Source: Rugosimonospora africana (GTDB lineage Bacteria > Actinomycetota > Actinomycetes > Mycobacteriales > Micromonosporaceae). Taken from it: a DNA stretch of 64,000 nucleotides. Shown here piece after piece: positions 21,336-29,427 of this stretch. The stretch covers positions 32,934 through 96,933 of the forward strand of contig NZ_BONZ01000083.1 in assembly GCF_016862975.1 (NCBI RefSeq), read 5' to 3'. A model generated the notes under the pieces. It worked only from the letters and a program-made list of their open reading frames with translations. It searched no databases and had not been told where the DNA came from. How positions within the stretch are numbered: position 1 is the first letter of the stretch; every line of letters begins with the position of its first letter. Both the position numbers and the translations under genes were made by a program.

Positions 21336-21378
21336 GGCCGCCGCCGGCCGGGGCTCGTACCGGCCACGTCGCGGCCGC

Positions 21379-22263
21379 TCACCGGCCCGGTACCGCCGCG
21401 GTCTGGTGGGGGCCGGTCGGACCGGGCACGGTCCCCGGGTCCGCGTCGGTCCCCGCCCACCCGGCCCTCAGCCGGCGCAGTGTCCTCCGCTGCCAGCCCG
21501 CCGGTGCCGGGCGCCCGTGCGGCAGCGACAGCCAGGTCAGCGATGCCTCGCCGCGCAACAGTGCCCCGCTGTCCGTGCCGGCCGGCGGAGTCTCACCGAC
21601 CGGTTCGAACCGCATGCGCAGGTCCACCGACCGGTCGGCCGCCTCGCACCGCTCGAGCCGGGCGACGGTGGTGCCGGTCGTGGCGAGAACCCGCCAGCCG
21701 ATCCGGCCGGGGTCCGACGGCGGGCGGGCGGGCAGGTTGACGTTGAGCGCGCCGGACGGCGGTACCCCGCCGCGCAGCACGGCGAGCAGGACCGCGACGA
21801 AGCGCTGGCAGCCCGTCCAGTCCACCCGCTCGGGCGGCCCGACCACGGAGACCGCAGCCGCCGGGATGCCCGCCAGGCCGCCGGTCAGCGCGCTTCCGAC
21901 GGTGCCCGAGTGCAGCACGCCGACACCGGTGTTCACGCCGTGGTTGATGCCGGCGAGAACGAGGTCCGGCCGCCGGCCGAACGCGCCTGCGGCGACGAGG
22001 GTGGTCAGCGCCGCGGGATAGGTCGGCATCTGGTACACCGCGACGTCGTCGAGGCCGTCGCCGCTCCACACGACGCGCTCGGCGCGCAGCGGAGCCGAAC
22101 CGAAGCCGCCGCCCAGCGCCGTACCGGTGACCGACCGGTCCTGGCTCGGCGCCACCACCAGCGGCACCGCGCCGGCGGCCCGGACCGCGACGGCCGCGGC
22201 GCGCAGCCCGCGCGCGTGCACGCCGTCGTCGTTGGTGACCAGAACCAGGGGAGCGCCTGTCAT
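21379..22263 (-). CDS. surE: SurE-family phosphatase (5'/3'-nucleotidase-like)
   Basis: A 294-residue SurE-type metal-dependent phosphatase. The N-terminal signature VLVTNDDGVHARGL supplies the Asp-Asp metal ligands. APSQDRSVTGTAL, AGINHGVNTGVGVLHSGTVGSAL and LNVNLP are the other conserved blocks. Length is slightly above the family because of a Gly/Pro-rich C-terminal tail. The gene is last in a ten-gene operon, its ATG overlapping the glycosyltransferase stop (22260-22263). In this position it more likely dephosphorylates a pathway sugar phosphate or nucleotide intermediate than serves general metabolism; that is inference. Confidence 0.88.
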   Translation of the reverse strand: MTGAPLVLVTNDDGVHARGLRAAAVAVRAAGAVPLVVAPSQDRSVTGTALGGGFGSAPLRAERVVWSGDGLDDVAVYQMPTYPAALTTLVAAGAFGRRPDLVLAGINHGVNTGVGVLHSGTVGSALTGGLAGIPAAAVSVVGPPERVDWTGCQRFVAVLLAVLRGGVPPSGALNVNLPARPPSDPGRIGWRVLATTGTTVARLERCEAADRSVDLRMRFEPVGETPPAGTDSGALLRGEASLTWLSLPHGRPAPAGWQRRTLRRLRAGWAGTDADPGTVPGPTGPHQTAAVPGR

Positions 22264-23480
22264 TCGGCGGCCAGCCCGCCGTAGCGCGCCAGCAGCGGCG
22301 GCACCACCCGGTGCGGGGCGAACCGGGCCACCGCCGCCCGCGCCCGCGCGCCCGTGCGCGTCAGCGCCGCCGGGTCGCACAGCAGGCGGTCGAGCGCGCC
22401 GGCCAGGGCGTCCGGGTCGTCCGGCGCGACGAGGTGGCCGGTGGTGCCGGAGGCGATGATCTCGTCGACGCCGCTGCCCGAGCAGGCCAGTACGGTCCGG
22501 CCGCGGGCCATCGCCTCGAGGCACGCGTACGGGAAGTTCTCGTAGCGGGAGGGCAGCACGACCAGGTCGCTGTGGTCGATCTCCCGGCGCAGCGCCGGCC
22601 AGCGCAGCGGCGGCCGGAACCGGCACCGGTCAGGGTCGGGTATGCCGCTCAGGCGCTCCTCCATCTGCTCTCGCAGTGACCGGCCACGCCAGCGGGTGTC
22701 GCGCCCGGCGAACGTGACCGTGGCCGGTCCGCCGCGGCGCAGATGGGTCGCGACCGCCTCGGCGAGCGCGAGCACCCCCTTTCGGTGCTCCAGCCGGCCG
22801 AAGTAGAGCACCCGCGGCAGCCCGCTGCTCTCACACCCGCCGCTCTCACACCCGCCGCTCTCGCGGCCCCCGCCCTGCCGCCCGCCGCCCTCACGGCCGC
22901 CGGCCGCGCGGTGCGCTGGCGCCAGGCAGCCGGGGGAGACCGGGTTCGGTATCACGGCAGGCGGGTCGGTCAATCCCCACACCGCGGTGGCCTCCGCCGA
23001 CAGCCACCGCGTGGGGCTGGTCAGCAACGCCGAGCCTTCGGCCTGCCGGCGTTCCAGGTCCAGCCGGCAGCTGTCGTCGCGGTAGATGCGCTGGCCGTCG
23101 TTGCGGCGCAGCAACGAGGCGAGCGGCAGGTGGAGCCGGGTGGTCACCGGCACCGAACCCGCATCGCCGAGCAGCAGCGCGGCCACCCCGCCGAAGTCGG
23201 CCGCCTCCAGCACCTCGGGCCGGTCGGCCGGCGCCGTGGCCAGCCACACCGCGCGGAACCGCTCGGCCCACTCCAGAGCCTGGCCCGACTGCGCCGCAAC
23301 CGGCAACACCCGCAGCCGGCCGCGCTCCAGCGGGCGGCGCCCGGCGGCCGTGGTAGCCGCGTACACCGTGACCCGGTGGCCGAAGCGTACCGCCGCGGCC
23401 GCCAGCACCCGGCAGTATGTGGCGATACCTCCGGCCGGCTCGTCCTGGTACCACTCCGGTGTCATCAACCCCAGGTGCAT
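22260..23480 (-). CDS. GT4-type glycosyltransferase with 15-bp repeat linker
   Basis: A 406-residue GT-B glycosyltransferase. The N-terminus (MHLGLMTPEWYQDEPAGGIA) is the acceptor-domain opening. The C-terminal half has VLYFGRLEHRKGVLALAEA and the donor-binding motif VLPSRYENFPYACLEAMARG with the conserved EX7E-like glutamates. Between the domains is a Gly/Glu/Ser-rich stretch made of repeated five-residue units, encoded by about five 15-bp repeats (22821-22895). It follows the GT2 gene by 11 bp and overlaps surE by 4 bp. Confidence 0.88.
   Translation of the reverse strand: MHLGLMTPEWYQDEPAGGIATYCRVLAAAAVRFGHRVTVYAATTAAGRRPLERGRLRVLPVAAQSGQALEWAERFRAVWLATAPADRPEVLEAADFGGVAALLLGDAGSVPVTTRLHLPLASLLRRNDGQRIYRDDSCRLDLERRQAEGSALLTSPTRWLSAEATAVWGLTDPPAVIPNPVSPGCLAPAHRAAGGREGGGRQGGGRESGGCESGGCESSGLPRVLYFGRLEHRKGVLALAEAVATHLRRGGPATVTFAGRDTRWRGRSLREQMEERLSGIPDPDRCRFRPPLRWPALRREIDHSDLVVLPSRYENFPYACLEAMARGRTVLACSGSGVDEIIASGTTGHLVAPDDPDALAGALDRLLCDPAALTRTGARARAAVARFAPHRVVPPLLARYGGLAAE
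22821..22895 (-). repeat. Tandem 15-bp minisatellite inside the GT4 gene
   Basis: Five consecutive 15-bp units, the first three nearly identical (cccgcYgctctcaca type) and the last two diverged. The length is a multiple of three, so copy-number change would lengthen or shorten the interdomain linker without a frameshift. Confidence 0.8.
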
Positions 23481-23491
23481 CGCGCGACCGG

Positions 23492-24340
23492 TCACTCCGC
23501 CGTGGGCACCGCGCCCACCCGATCGATGCCCCGGCGGTACGCCGCGAAGTCGTCGATGAGGTCCTCGGCGATGGCGAAGTTGCGGCGCCGGCCGTTGGCC
23601 CGCTCCTCGGCCGACAGTGAGCCGTTCTCCTGGTGGTACACGTACGCCTCGGGCAGGTAGGCGAACCGCCGCCCGGCACGGTGTAGCCGGTAGCCCAACT
23701 CGATGTCCTCGTACCCCCAGGATCCGTCGAAGACCGGCGCGAACCGCAGGGTGCCGACGCAGTCCCGGTGCATGGCCATGTCGCAGGCGTACATCACGTC
23801 GTAGGGGCGCGGGTGCCCGGCGAGGGCGGCCAGTTCGGGCAGCCGGCGCTCGACCGTCTTGCCGTAGTTCGAAATCGACGCCACTGGTTCGAGGGCCTCC
23901 AGGACGCGGCGGTCGGCGGCGATCCGCTCGGGGTCCACATGGGAGGGTGCGACGAACACCCGGTGCCCGACGAAGACCGTGGTCGCGTCGGCTCGCGTCG
24001 CCTGCCTGTAGGCCCGGATCAGGTCGGGGCCCGGAATGCAGTCGGCGTCCAGGAAAACCAGGCACGGGTACCGGGCCTGGTCGATGCCGATGTTGCGGGA
24101 GGCGCCGGGCTGGAAGTGCCGGCCCCGCAGGCCCTCCCGCCAGATGAACCGCACCTGTGGGTGCCGCTGGGCGAACCGCCCGGCCTGTTCTCGGAACTCC
24201 GGCCCGCTCTCGTTGTCGACGGCCAGTACCTCGTACGGCACGTCGAGGAGATCGCAGTCGGCGACCACCGCGGCGAGCGTACGGTGCAGCACCGGCCATG
24301 CCTCGTAGGTGGGCACGACGACACTCACTCCGTCATTCAT
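23492..24340 (-). CDS. GT2-type glycosyltransferase
   Basis: A 282-residue GT-A enzyme: SVVVPTYEAWPVLHRTLAAV, VLAVDNESG, the metal-binding DxD-like block VFLDADCIPGPD, and the catalytic region WGYEDIELGYRLHRAGRRF with the ED dyad of inverting family 2 enzymes. No membrane span is visible, so it is probably cytoplasmic. The start overlaps the radical SAM gene by 8 bp. Confidence 0.88.
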   Translation of the reverse strand: MNDGVSVVVPTYEAWPVLHRTLAAVVADCDLLDVPYEVLAVDNESGPEFREQAGRFAQRHPQVRFIWREGLRGRHFQPGASRNIGIDQARYPCLVFLDADCIPGPDLIRAYRQATRADATTVFVGHRVFVAPSHVDPERIAADRRVLEALEPVASISNYGKTVERRLPELAALAGHPRPYDVMYACDMAMHRDCVGTLRFAPVFDGSWGYEDIELGYRLHRAGRRFAYLPEAYVYHQENGSLSAEERANGRRRNFAIAEDLIDDFAAYRRGIDRVGAVPTAE

Positions 24341-25430
24341 CGCGGTTCCCGGCGCGGCCCGGCATGCCGACCATGACCAGCCCGGCCGCCTTCTCGTTGA
24401 AGTCCCGGTATCGCGAGCACCGCCCGCATGAGGGCAACCGCGCCGGGCGCAGCCGGCGCAGCATGTCCTGGTACTCCTGCCCGCCCAGCAGATCGGCGAC
24501 CGACGTGGTGGCCAGAGACCCGAAGCGATTCGGCTCATCCTGGACGTGGCAGCACGGGTAGACGTCGCCGTTGGGCTGCACGACGAAGTGCCCCATCGGT
24601 ACGACACAGTCGCCGTTGAACGGTCCGTCGTGGCGCAGCCGCTCCACTTCGAGGCTGACCCCGAGCTCGCGAGCGCGCTCGGCCAGTTGCCGCAGGTGCC
24701 CCCGGACCGCGGCCAGCGACTCGGCCGGCAGTTGTTCGGTCTTCGCTTCGTCGGCCCAGCTGCCCCAGTCGTTGTCCTCGATGCCGGACAGCGAGTTCAG
24801 CCAGTCGATGTCCAGGCCGACCGGGAACACCCGCAGGTGGTCGGGCAGCACCGGCAGCGACAGCAGGTCCTTGACCGTGTCGGCGGTCGACTTGGAGACC
24901 ACCGTGTTGACCACCAGGCGGACGCCGGGGGCCCGTTCGCGCAGCAGTGCCATGCCCCGCATTGCCTTCGCGAACAGCCCGCGCAGCTTGCGCACCTCGT
25001 CATGCACCGCGGGATCCGGACTGTCGAGCGAGACGGTGATCTGCCGGAGCCCGGACAGTGCGGCGAGCCGGGTGACCCGGTCCTCGACCAGCAGGCTGCC
25101 GTTGGTGATGATCGCGGTGGTCACACCGAGACCGTCGACGTGCTCGATGAGGTCGAGGAAGTGCGGGTACAGCATTGGTTCGCCGCCGGTGAACAGCACG
25201 TGGGCCAGCCCGGCCGCACGCAGTTCGGTGAACACCTCGCGCCAGCGCTCGACCGGAAGCATCCCCTCCCTGCTGTACTTCCACACACCGCAGAACTTGC
25301 ACTTCGCGTTACACCGCCAGTCCAGGCGCACCTCGAGTTCGAGAGCGCCCAGCGGCCGCAGCTCGTGGTACGCCGTCCGGAACTGGTCCGGGTGCTGCGC
25401 GATGTATTCGCTGACTACCTCCACCATCAC
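24333..25430 (-). CDS. Radical SAM/SPASM enzyme 1 (divergent member)
   Basis: A 365-residue radical SAM enzyme. The 4Fe-4S/SAM motif is WRCNAKCKFCGVW (CxxxCxxC), with GGEPMLYP as the GGE motif. The C-terminal region has a SPASM/twitch-type set: CVVPMGHFVVQPNGDVYPCC and CGRCSRYRDFN. It is less similar to the other three radical SAM proteins of the operon (VSLDSPDPAVHDEVRKLRG versus SLDGxGxxHDxxR). Its ATG overlaps the DUF362 stop (ATGA, 25427-25430). It could oxidise or dehydrogenate a sugar or amino-acid substrate, or form a C-C or C-S link; the substrate is unknown and no precursor peptide gene was seen. Confidence 0.9.
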   Translation of the reverse strand: MMVEVVSEYIAQHPDQFRTAYHELRPLGALELEVRLDWRCNAKCKFCGVWKYSREGMLPVERWREVFTELRAAGLAHVLFTGGEPMLYPHFLDLIEHVDGLGVTTAIITNGSLLVEDRVTRLAALSGLRQITVSLDSPDPAVHDEVRKLRGLFAKAMRGMALLRERAPGVRLVVNTVVSKSTADTVKDLLSLPVLPDHLRVFPVGLDIDWLNSLSGIEDNDWGSWADEAKTEQLPAESLAAVRGHLRQLAERARELGVSLEVERLRHDGPFNGDCVVPMGHFVVQPNGDVYPCCHVQDEPNRFGSLATTSVADLLGGQEYQDMLRRLRPARLPSCGRCSRYRDFNEKAAGLVMVGMPGRAGNRDE

Positions 25431-26446
25431 TCCTCATCAGGGTGTGCCGGCGGCGCGCCGCGAAGCCGGCGGAACTCCTCGACCGCGTACCACGGATTCT
25501 TGCCGTGCATCAACCTCAGTCGCTGCCCCGGCGCCGGCTCGCCGGCGGAGCCCAGCCTGGGCTTCAGGAACGCCGGCAGGGCCTCGTGGACGAAGGGCGC
25601 GTCTTCCACGGCGCGCAGCGACGCCTCGTCCACGTCTGCCGGGTCGTTGCCGAAGAACAGTCCGATGTCCGGGACGAACGCCGGCGAAGACAGCCCCCAG
25701 CAGTCGCAGTAGGGGTGGACGTTCAGCGCCACGTTCAGGCAGAGCACCTTGGCCGGGTCGAAGTGGCGCAGCACCTCCTGCGCGGAGCGGGCGAGCGCGT
25801 GCGAGAAGAACCTGCCCTGATCGATGCCCTCGGCCAGCGCCTCGTGCGGGATGTCGGCCGCCTCCACCACGTCCTGCCGCCAGTTGTCGTGGCCCTCGAA
25901 GACGTGGATGTGGTTGCGGGTCTCCTGCGCGACGCAGCCGATGCCGATGTTCTTGATGGCCGCCCCGAAGCCGCACGAGGCATGACCCTTGACGTGGGAC
26001 ACCACGATCAGCCCATCGGCGTGGGCGACCATTCCGGCCACCTTGATGGTGTCGAAGTACGGAGAATCGGTGACCGGGCGCTCCTCCAGGTACCGGTCGA
26101 CCACTCCGGAGATCGGGTACACGGGGGCTCCCAGCGCCTCCTGGTTGTACCCGCGTTGCCCGGCGGTACGCACGGCGCGGTGCTCGTCCACCACGTACAG
26201 GAAGTTCTGCCGTGTCGCGAAGCGGTCGACCAGCGCCCGTACGAACTGCGGGTGCACCGTCGTGTAACTGTCTGGTCCACCGACGTGCAGCTTGATGGCG
26301 ATCTTGTCGCGGTCACCGAACGCGCGCTCGGGTGCCAATTCGTCCAGCAGGTCACGGAACCGCCGCAGCAGCGTCGCTTCCCGACTGACGGCGTCGATCT
26401 GCGCCGGTAGCGAGTACACCCGCTCGGGCAGCATGCCGGCGGTCAC
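25427..26446 (-). CDS. DUF362-family protein (possible iron-sulphur protein)
   Basis: About 339 residues. Conserved DUF362 features: IAIKLHVGG near the N-terminus, then VVSHVKGHASCGFGAAIKNI and GIGC, with closely placed cysteines (SCGFG, GIGC, later PYCDCWG) that could bind metal. The family is often found next to Fe-S proteins and radical enzymes, but its reaction is not established. GTG 26446 forms a GTGA overlap with the upstream gene; ATG 26434 is the alternative. Being between a GT2 and a radical SAM gene in one operon suggests a redox or metal role for the radical enzymes. Confidence 0.8.
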   Translation of the reverse strand: MTAGMLPERVYSLPAQIDAVSREATLLRRFRDLLDELAPERAFGDRDKIAIKLHVGGPDSYTTVHPQFVRALVDRFATRQNFLYVVDEHRAVRTAGQRGYNQEALGAPVYPISGVVDRYLEERPVTDSPYFDTIKVAGMVAHADGLIVVSHVKGHASCGFGAAIKNIGIGCVAQETRNHIHVFEGHDNWRQDVVEAADIPHEALAEGIDQGRFFSHALARSAQEVLRHFDPAKVLCLNVALNVHPYCDCWGLSSPAFVPDIGLFFGNDPADVDEASLRAVEDAPFVHEALPAFLKPRLGSAGEPAPGQRLRLMHGKNPWYAVEEFRRLRGAPPAHPDEE

Positions 26447-27435
26447 GGCGACCGGTCCGCGAGCCAGCCGGTGAGGTACCCGGCGCAGATGGTCAGCATC
26501 GCCGCCCTGTGCAACAGGGCCTGCGCCGTCACCGGCCTGTCCCGCCGGCGTCGCGTCCAGCCGACCGGGTGGCGCGCCGCGGTGGCGAGCCCCGCGGCGG
26601 CACCGATCACCGGCGCGACCGGCCGGCGGGACACTGCCAGGCCCACCGCGCCGCCGAGCGCCGATGCCGCGGCCATCCGCACTGCGCTGTGGCCCCAGCC
26701 GAAGCAGTCCGGGAACCGGCCGCCGGTCTCGCGGCGCAGCGCGCCGAACACCCGAGCCTCCTGCCAGGTCTTGGCGAGGAACTGGCCGACAGTCTCCCTG
26801 GCCAGGTGCCTCGGCCGGCCCGGCAGCGTCCCGGCGCCCCGCCAGTCGGGCCGTCGCGCCAGCCGGTAGGCCAGTGCCTTGTCCTCGCACGCGGTCAGCC
26901 GTTCGTCGAACGGTGTCGCCAGCAGGGCGCTGCGGCGCGCGGCCAGATGCACCGTGCTGCAACGCTCCACCGCCGGATCGTCCGTGCAGGTCGGGTAGAT
27001 GGTGGCGGATAGGCTTGCCAGCCAAGGGCGCCGACCGGTCGGCGTGACCAGATCGAACCGGCCCACCAACAGGTCGAGCGGCTGCGCCGTCGCCTGTGCC
27101 AGCCCGGCCAGCCAGTCCGGGCCGACCCGCACGTCCGCGCTCACGAACGCCACCCACGGGTACCGGGCCGCTCTCACCCCGACGTTGCGCTGGTACCCGT
27201 AGCCGGCGCGGTCGCAGCGCACGACCCGTACCGTCATCCCGTGGCAGTCCCGCGCCGCCCAGCGCTCCGCCAGCTCCGCGGTACCGTCGCCGGAGCGGCC
27301 GTCGATGACCAGCACCTCGACGGGCAGCGGGGCGTCCCGCGCCGCGAGCGCGAGCGCGGTCAGGCAGCCGTCGAGGTAGCCGATCTCGTTGCGGCAGATG
27401 ACGACGATGCTGACCCCGGTGGGCGGGTGAGTCAC
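26443..27435 (-). CDS. GT2-type glycosyltransferase, possibly membrane-attached
   Basis: A 330-residue GT-A enzyme: VSIVVICRNEIGYLDGCL, VLVIDGRSGDGT, YQRNVGVRAARYPWVAFVSADV, and the catalytic CEDKALAYRL. The C-terminal 90 residues contain moderately hydrophobic stretches (AAASALGGAVGLAVSRR and VIGAAAGLATAA), suggesting peripheral membrane contact. The GTG at 27435 forms a GTGA overlap with the preceding radical SAM stop. Confidence 0.85.
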   Translation of the reverse strand: MTHPPTGVSIVVICRNEIGYLDGCLTALALAARDAPLPVEVLVIDGRSGDGTAELAERWAARDCHGMTVRVVRCDRAGYGYQRNVGVRAARYPWVAFVSADVRVGPDWLAGLAQATAQPLDLLVGRFDLVTPTGRRPWLASLSATIYPTCTDDPAVERCSTVHLAARRSALLATPFDERLTACEDKALAYRLARRPDWRGAGTLPGRPRHLARETVGQFLAKTWQEARVFGALRRETGGRFPDCFGWGHSAVRMAAASALGGAVGLAVSRRPVAPVIGAAAGLATAARHPVGWTRRRRDRPVTAQALLHRAAMLTICAGYLTGWLADRSP

Positions 27436-28466
27436 GTGTTCGCCACCGCCCTGGGCGGCGGTTCGAGCAACTGCGAGGGGAAGCCGACGTAGCACGGACT
27501 GGGGCAGCTGCTACAGAACTTCTCTTCGATGGTCCGCACGATCTCCTGCCTGCGCGCGCCATACCAGATCTCTTCGAACGACTGCTCGGCAAGGGAACCG
27601 AACAGCAGTTCCGAGGAGCGCCAGCACGGCCGCACGGAACCGTTGGGTTCCAGGAAGAACCCGCCGCGCTGGAAGATGCACGGCGCCACCCGTCGCTCTC
27701 CGCGCAGGGTGGCCTGGAGGCTGCGGTAGAACGACATCGGCGGGCTGATCCGGTCCGCGTACGGCTCCAGCGTGTCGAGGAACGCGATGAACCGGTCGAC
27801 GAGTTCCCGCTCGGCGTGGAAGCGGCCCACCCGGTCGGCGTTGTTCATGTAGACGTCGGTCTCCATCGGGAACGTGAACGAGACCGCGAGGTCCCGCTCC
27901 ACCGCGAACTGGAGCACGTCGTCGAGGTGGTCGATGTTCTTGAAGGTGGCCGTGGCGGACACGCCGAATCCCATCTCGGACCGGGGAACGCGCAGCTCGC
28001 GGATCGCGTCGATGGTCCGTACGGTCTTGGTGAACGCGCCCCGTACCCCGCGGATCTCGTCGTGCAGCTCGCCGACACCGTCCAGGCTGATGAACAGGTA
28101 CAGCTTCTTCTTGCGTTGCCGGGCCACATCGATCACAGCCCGGATGCGCTCGAAGCTCGGCCGCAGCATGCCGTTGGAGTTCAGCGAGAAACTCTCCAGG
28201 TTCGGGCACGAGTCGACCAGCCGGGCCACCAGGTGCGCCAGGTCTTTGCGCAGGGTGGGCTCTCCGCCGGTGAAGTTGATGGCCCGCAGCGTGCTGGCCA
28301 CCGACGGGTGGCCGAAGATGGCGGCCAGCTCGTCGTCGGACAGCCGGTCACGCTGGTTGAGATCGCCGAGTGCGCACATGTCGCAGTTGGCGTTGCACAG
28401 GTAGGTGACGGGCAGGATGGCTACCTCCGGCCAACCGATCGCCGGGTCAACCAGGGATTGGGCCAT
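27432..28466 (-). CDS. Radical SAM/SPASM enzyme 2
   Basis: A 344-residue protein with CNANCDMCALG (CxxxCxxC), FTGGEPTLRKD and LFISLDGVGELHDEIRG. The C-terminal SPASM-like part has an isolated Cys in CIFQRGGFFLEPNG followed by RPCW and a cluster FCSSCPSPC, enough ligands for one auxiliary cluster or more. The ATG at 28466 has an ideal GGAGGAG site. It overlaps the next radical SAM gene by 20 bp. It is closely related to the next two radical SAM proteins, and the three look like tandem duplicates that diverged. Reaction unknown. Confidence 0.9.
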   Translation of the reverse strand: MAQSLVDPAIGWPEVAILPVTYLCNANCDMCALGDLNQRDRLSDDELAAIFGHPSVASTLRAINFTGGEPTLRKDLAHLVARLVDSCPNLESFSLNSNGMLRPSFERIRAVIDVARQRKKKLYLFISLDGVGELHDEIRGVRGAFTKTVRTIDAIRELRVPRSEMGFGVSATATFKNIDHLDDVLQFAVERDLAVSFTFPMETDVYMNNADRVGRFHAERELVDRFIAFLDTLEPYADRISPPMSFYRSLQATLRGERRVAPCIFQRGGFFLEPNGSVRPCWRSSELLFGSLAEQSFEEIWYGARRQEIVRTIEEKFCSSCPSPCYVGFPSQLLEPPPRAVANT

Positions 28467-29427
28467 CGGAACTCCTCCAGGCGAAACAGTTGGTGGTGCA
28501 GGTCCGGCACGTCTGCGCCGCACCGGCCGAAAGCAGCTCCCGTCGCCGGCCGAGTGCACCGTCCCAGGCGCCGGCTAGGTCGTCCCCGGGCAGCGCGTCG
28601 GCGAGCACCATCCGCTGGCTGGTACCGCAGATCGCCACGGCGCCGTCCGAGGTCAGCAGCGCGCCGCGGTGCAGCAGCCGGCAGGGCAGCCGGCGCGCTT
28701 CGCCGCGCAGCACGCTGCGTAGGTCGGTGTCCAACCGTTGCCGGCTGCGCCGGGTCAGGAAGTCCACGGCCGCAGCCGACTGTTCGGGGGTCAGGCTCAC
28801 GTCGCGGTAGAGCGGGAGGCTGTTGATGTAGTGGTCGGAGCTGTTGACCACCGCGTACGACACGGGCAGCCCCTCGGCCTCGGCGTGGTCGGCGAGGTCG
28901 TCCAGGCCGTCCACGTTCAACCGGTTGATCACGCAGGTCAGCGCGACGCTCACCGAATCCCGCCGGCGCGCCTCGGCGAGAAAGGCGGACACCTCGGCGA
29001 AGGCGCCGGGCCGGCGACGCACCCGGTCGTGGACCTCTCCGACGCCGTCGAGCGAGACGTAGACGTCCAGCGGCGAACCGTCGTCGAGTTCGTCGAGGCC
29101 GGCCAGCGTGGCCCGGGCCGGCACACCGGCGGTGGAGACGCTCAACCGCTCGTAGTACGGGCGCAGCGACAGCAGCGCGGGGAACAGTCGGCGGGCGGCC
29201 GGCATCACCAGCGGGTCGCCGCCGGTGATGTTCACCTCCTCCCAACGGGTCGCGCCGTCCGGCGGCCGGCTGACCGCGGTCGTGAGCGTCTCGACCGGCA
29301 GCACGGTGTGCGGCCGGCTGTCCGGCAACCCGCAGAAGACACAGGCGCAGCCGCACGCCGAGGTGAGCGAGGCGATCAGGATTCCCCGGGTCCGCCGGGT
29401 GGTCGGGGCCTCGCTGGTGACGGTCAC
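28447..29427 (-). CDS. Radical SAM/SPASM enzyme 3
   Basis: A 326-residue paralogue. The cluster motif is SACGCACVFCG: CxxxCxxC with an extra Cys inside. ITGGDPLVMP replaces the usual GGEP (Asp for Glu) and YVSLDGVGEVHDRVRR is shared with its neighbours. C-terminal cysteines are in LPCRLLHRG, VAICGTSQ and CRTCTTNC. GTG 29427 overlaps the upstream stop by 4 bp. It presumably works in series with the paralogues on related positions of one substrate; inference only. Confidence 0.88.
   Translation of the reverse strand: MTVTSEAPTTRRTRGILIASLTSACGCACVFCGLPDSRPHTVLPVETLTTAVSRPPDGATRWEEVNITGGDPLVMPAARRLFPALLSLRPYYERLSVSTAGVPARATLAGLDELDDGSPLDVYVSLDGVGEVHDRVRRRPGAFAEVSAFLAEARRRDSVSVALTCVINRLNVDGLDDLADHAEAEGLPVSYAVVNSSDHYINSLPLYRDVSLTPEQSAAAVDFLTRRSRQRLDTDLRSVLRGEARRLPCRLLHRGALLTSDGAVAICGTSQRMVLADALPGDDLAGAWDGALGRRRELLSAGAAQTCRTCTTNCFAWRSSDGPIPG

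Noticed and set aside
21324..21347. Weak hairpin at the end of the carbamoyltransferase gene
   Set aside because: Arms are seven bases of pure G/C in a GC-rich region; such matches are expected by chance.
20402..22021. 539-codon frame across carbamoyltransferase and SurE genes
   Set aside because: It spans two convergent real genes and is Gly/Arg/Ala-rich with no motif.
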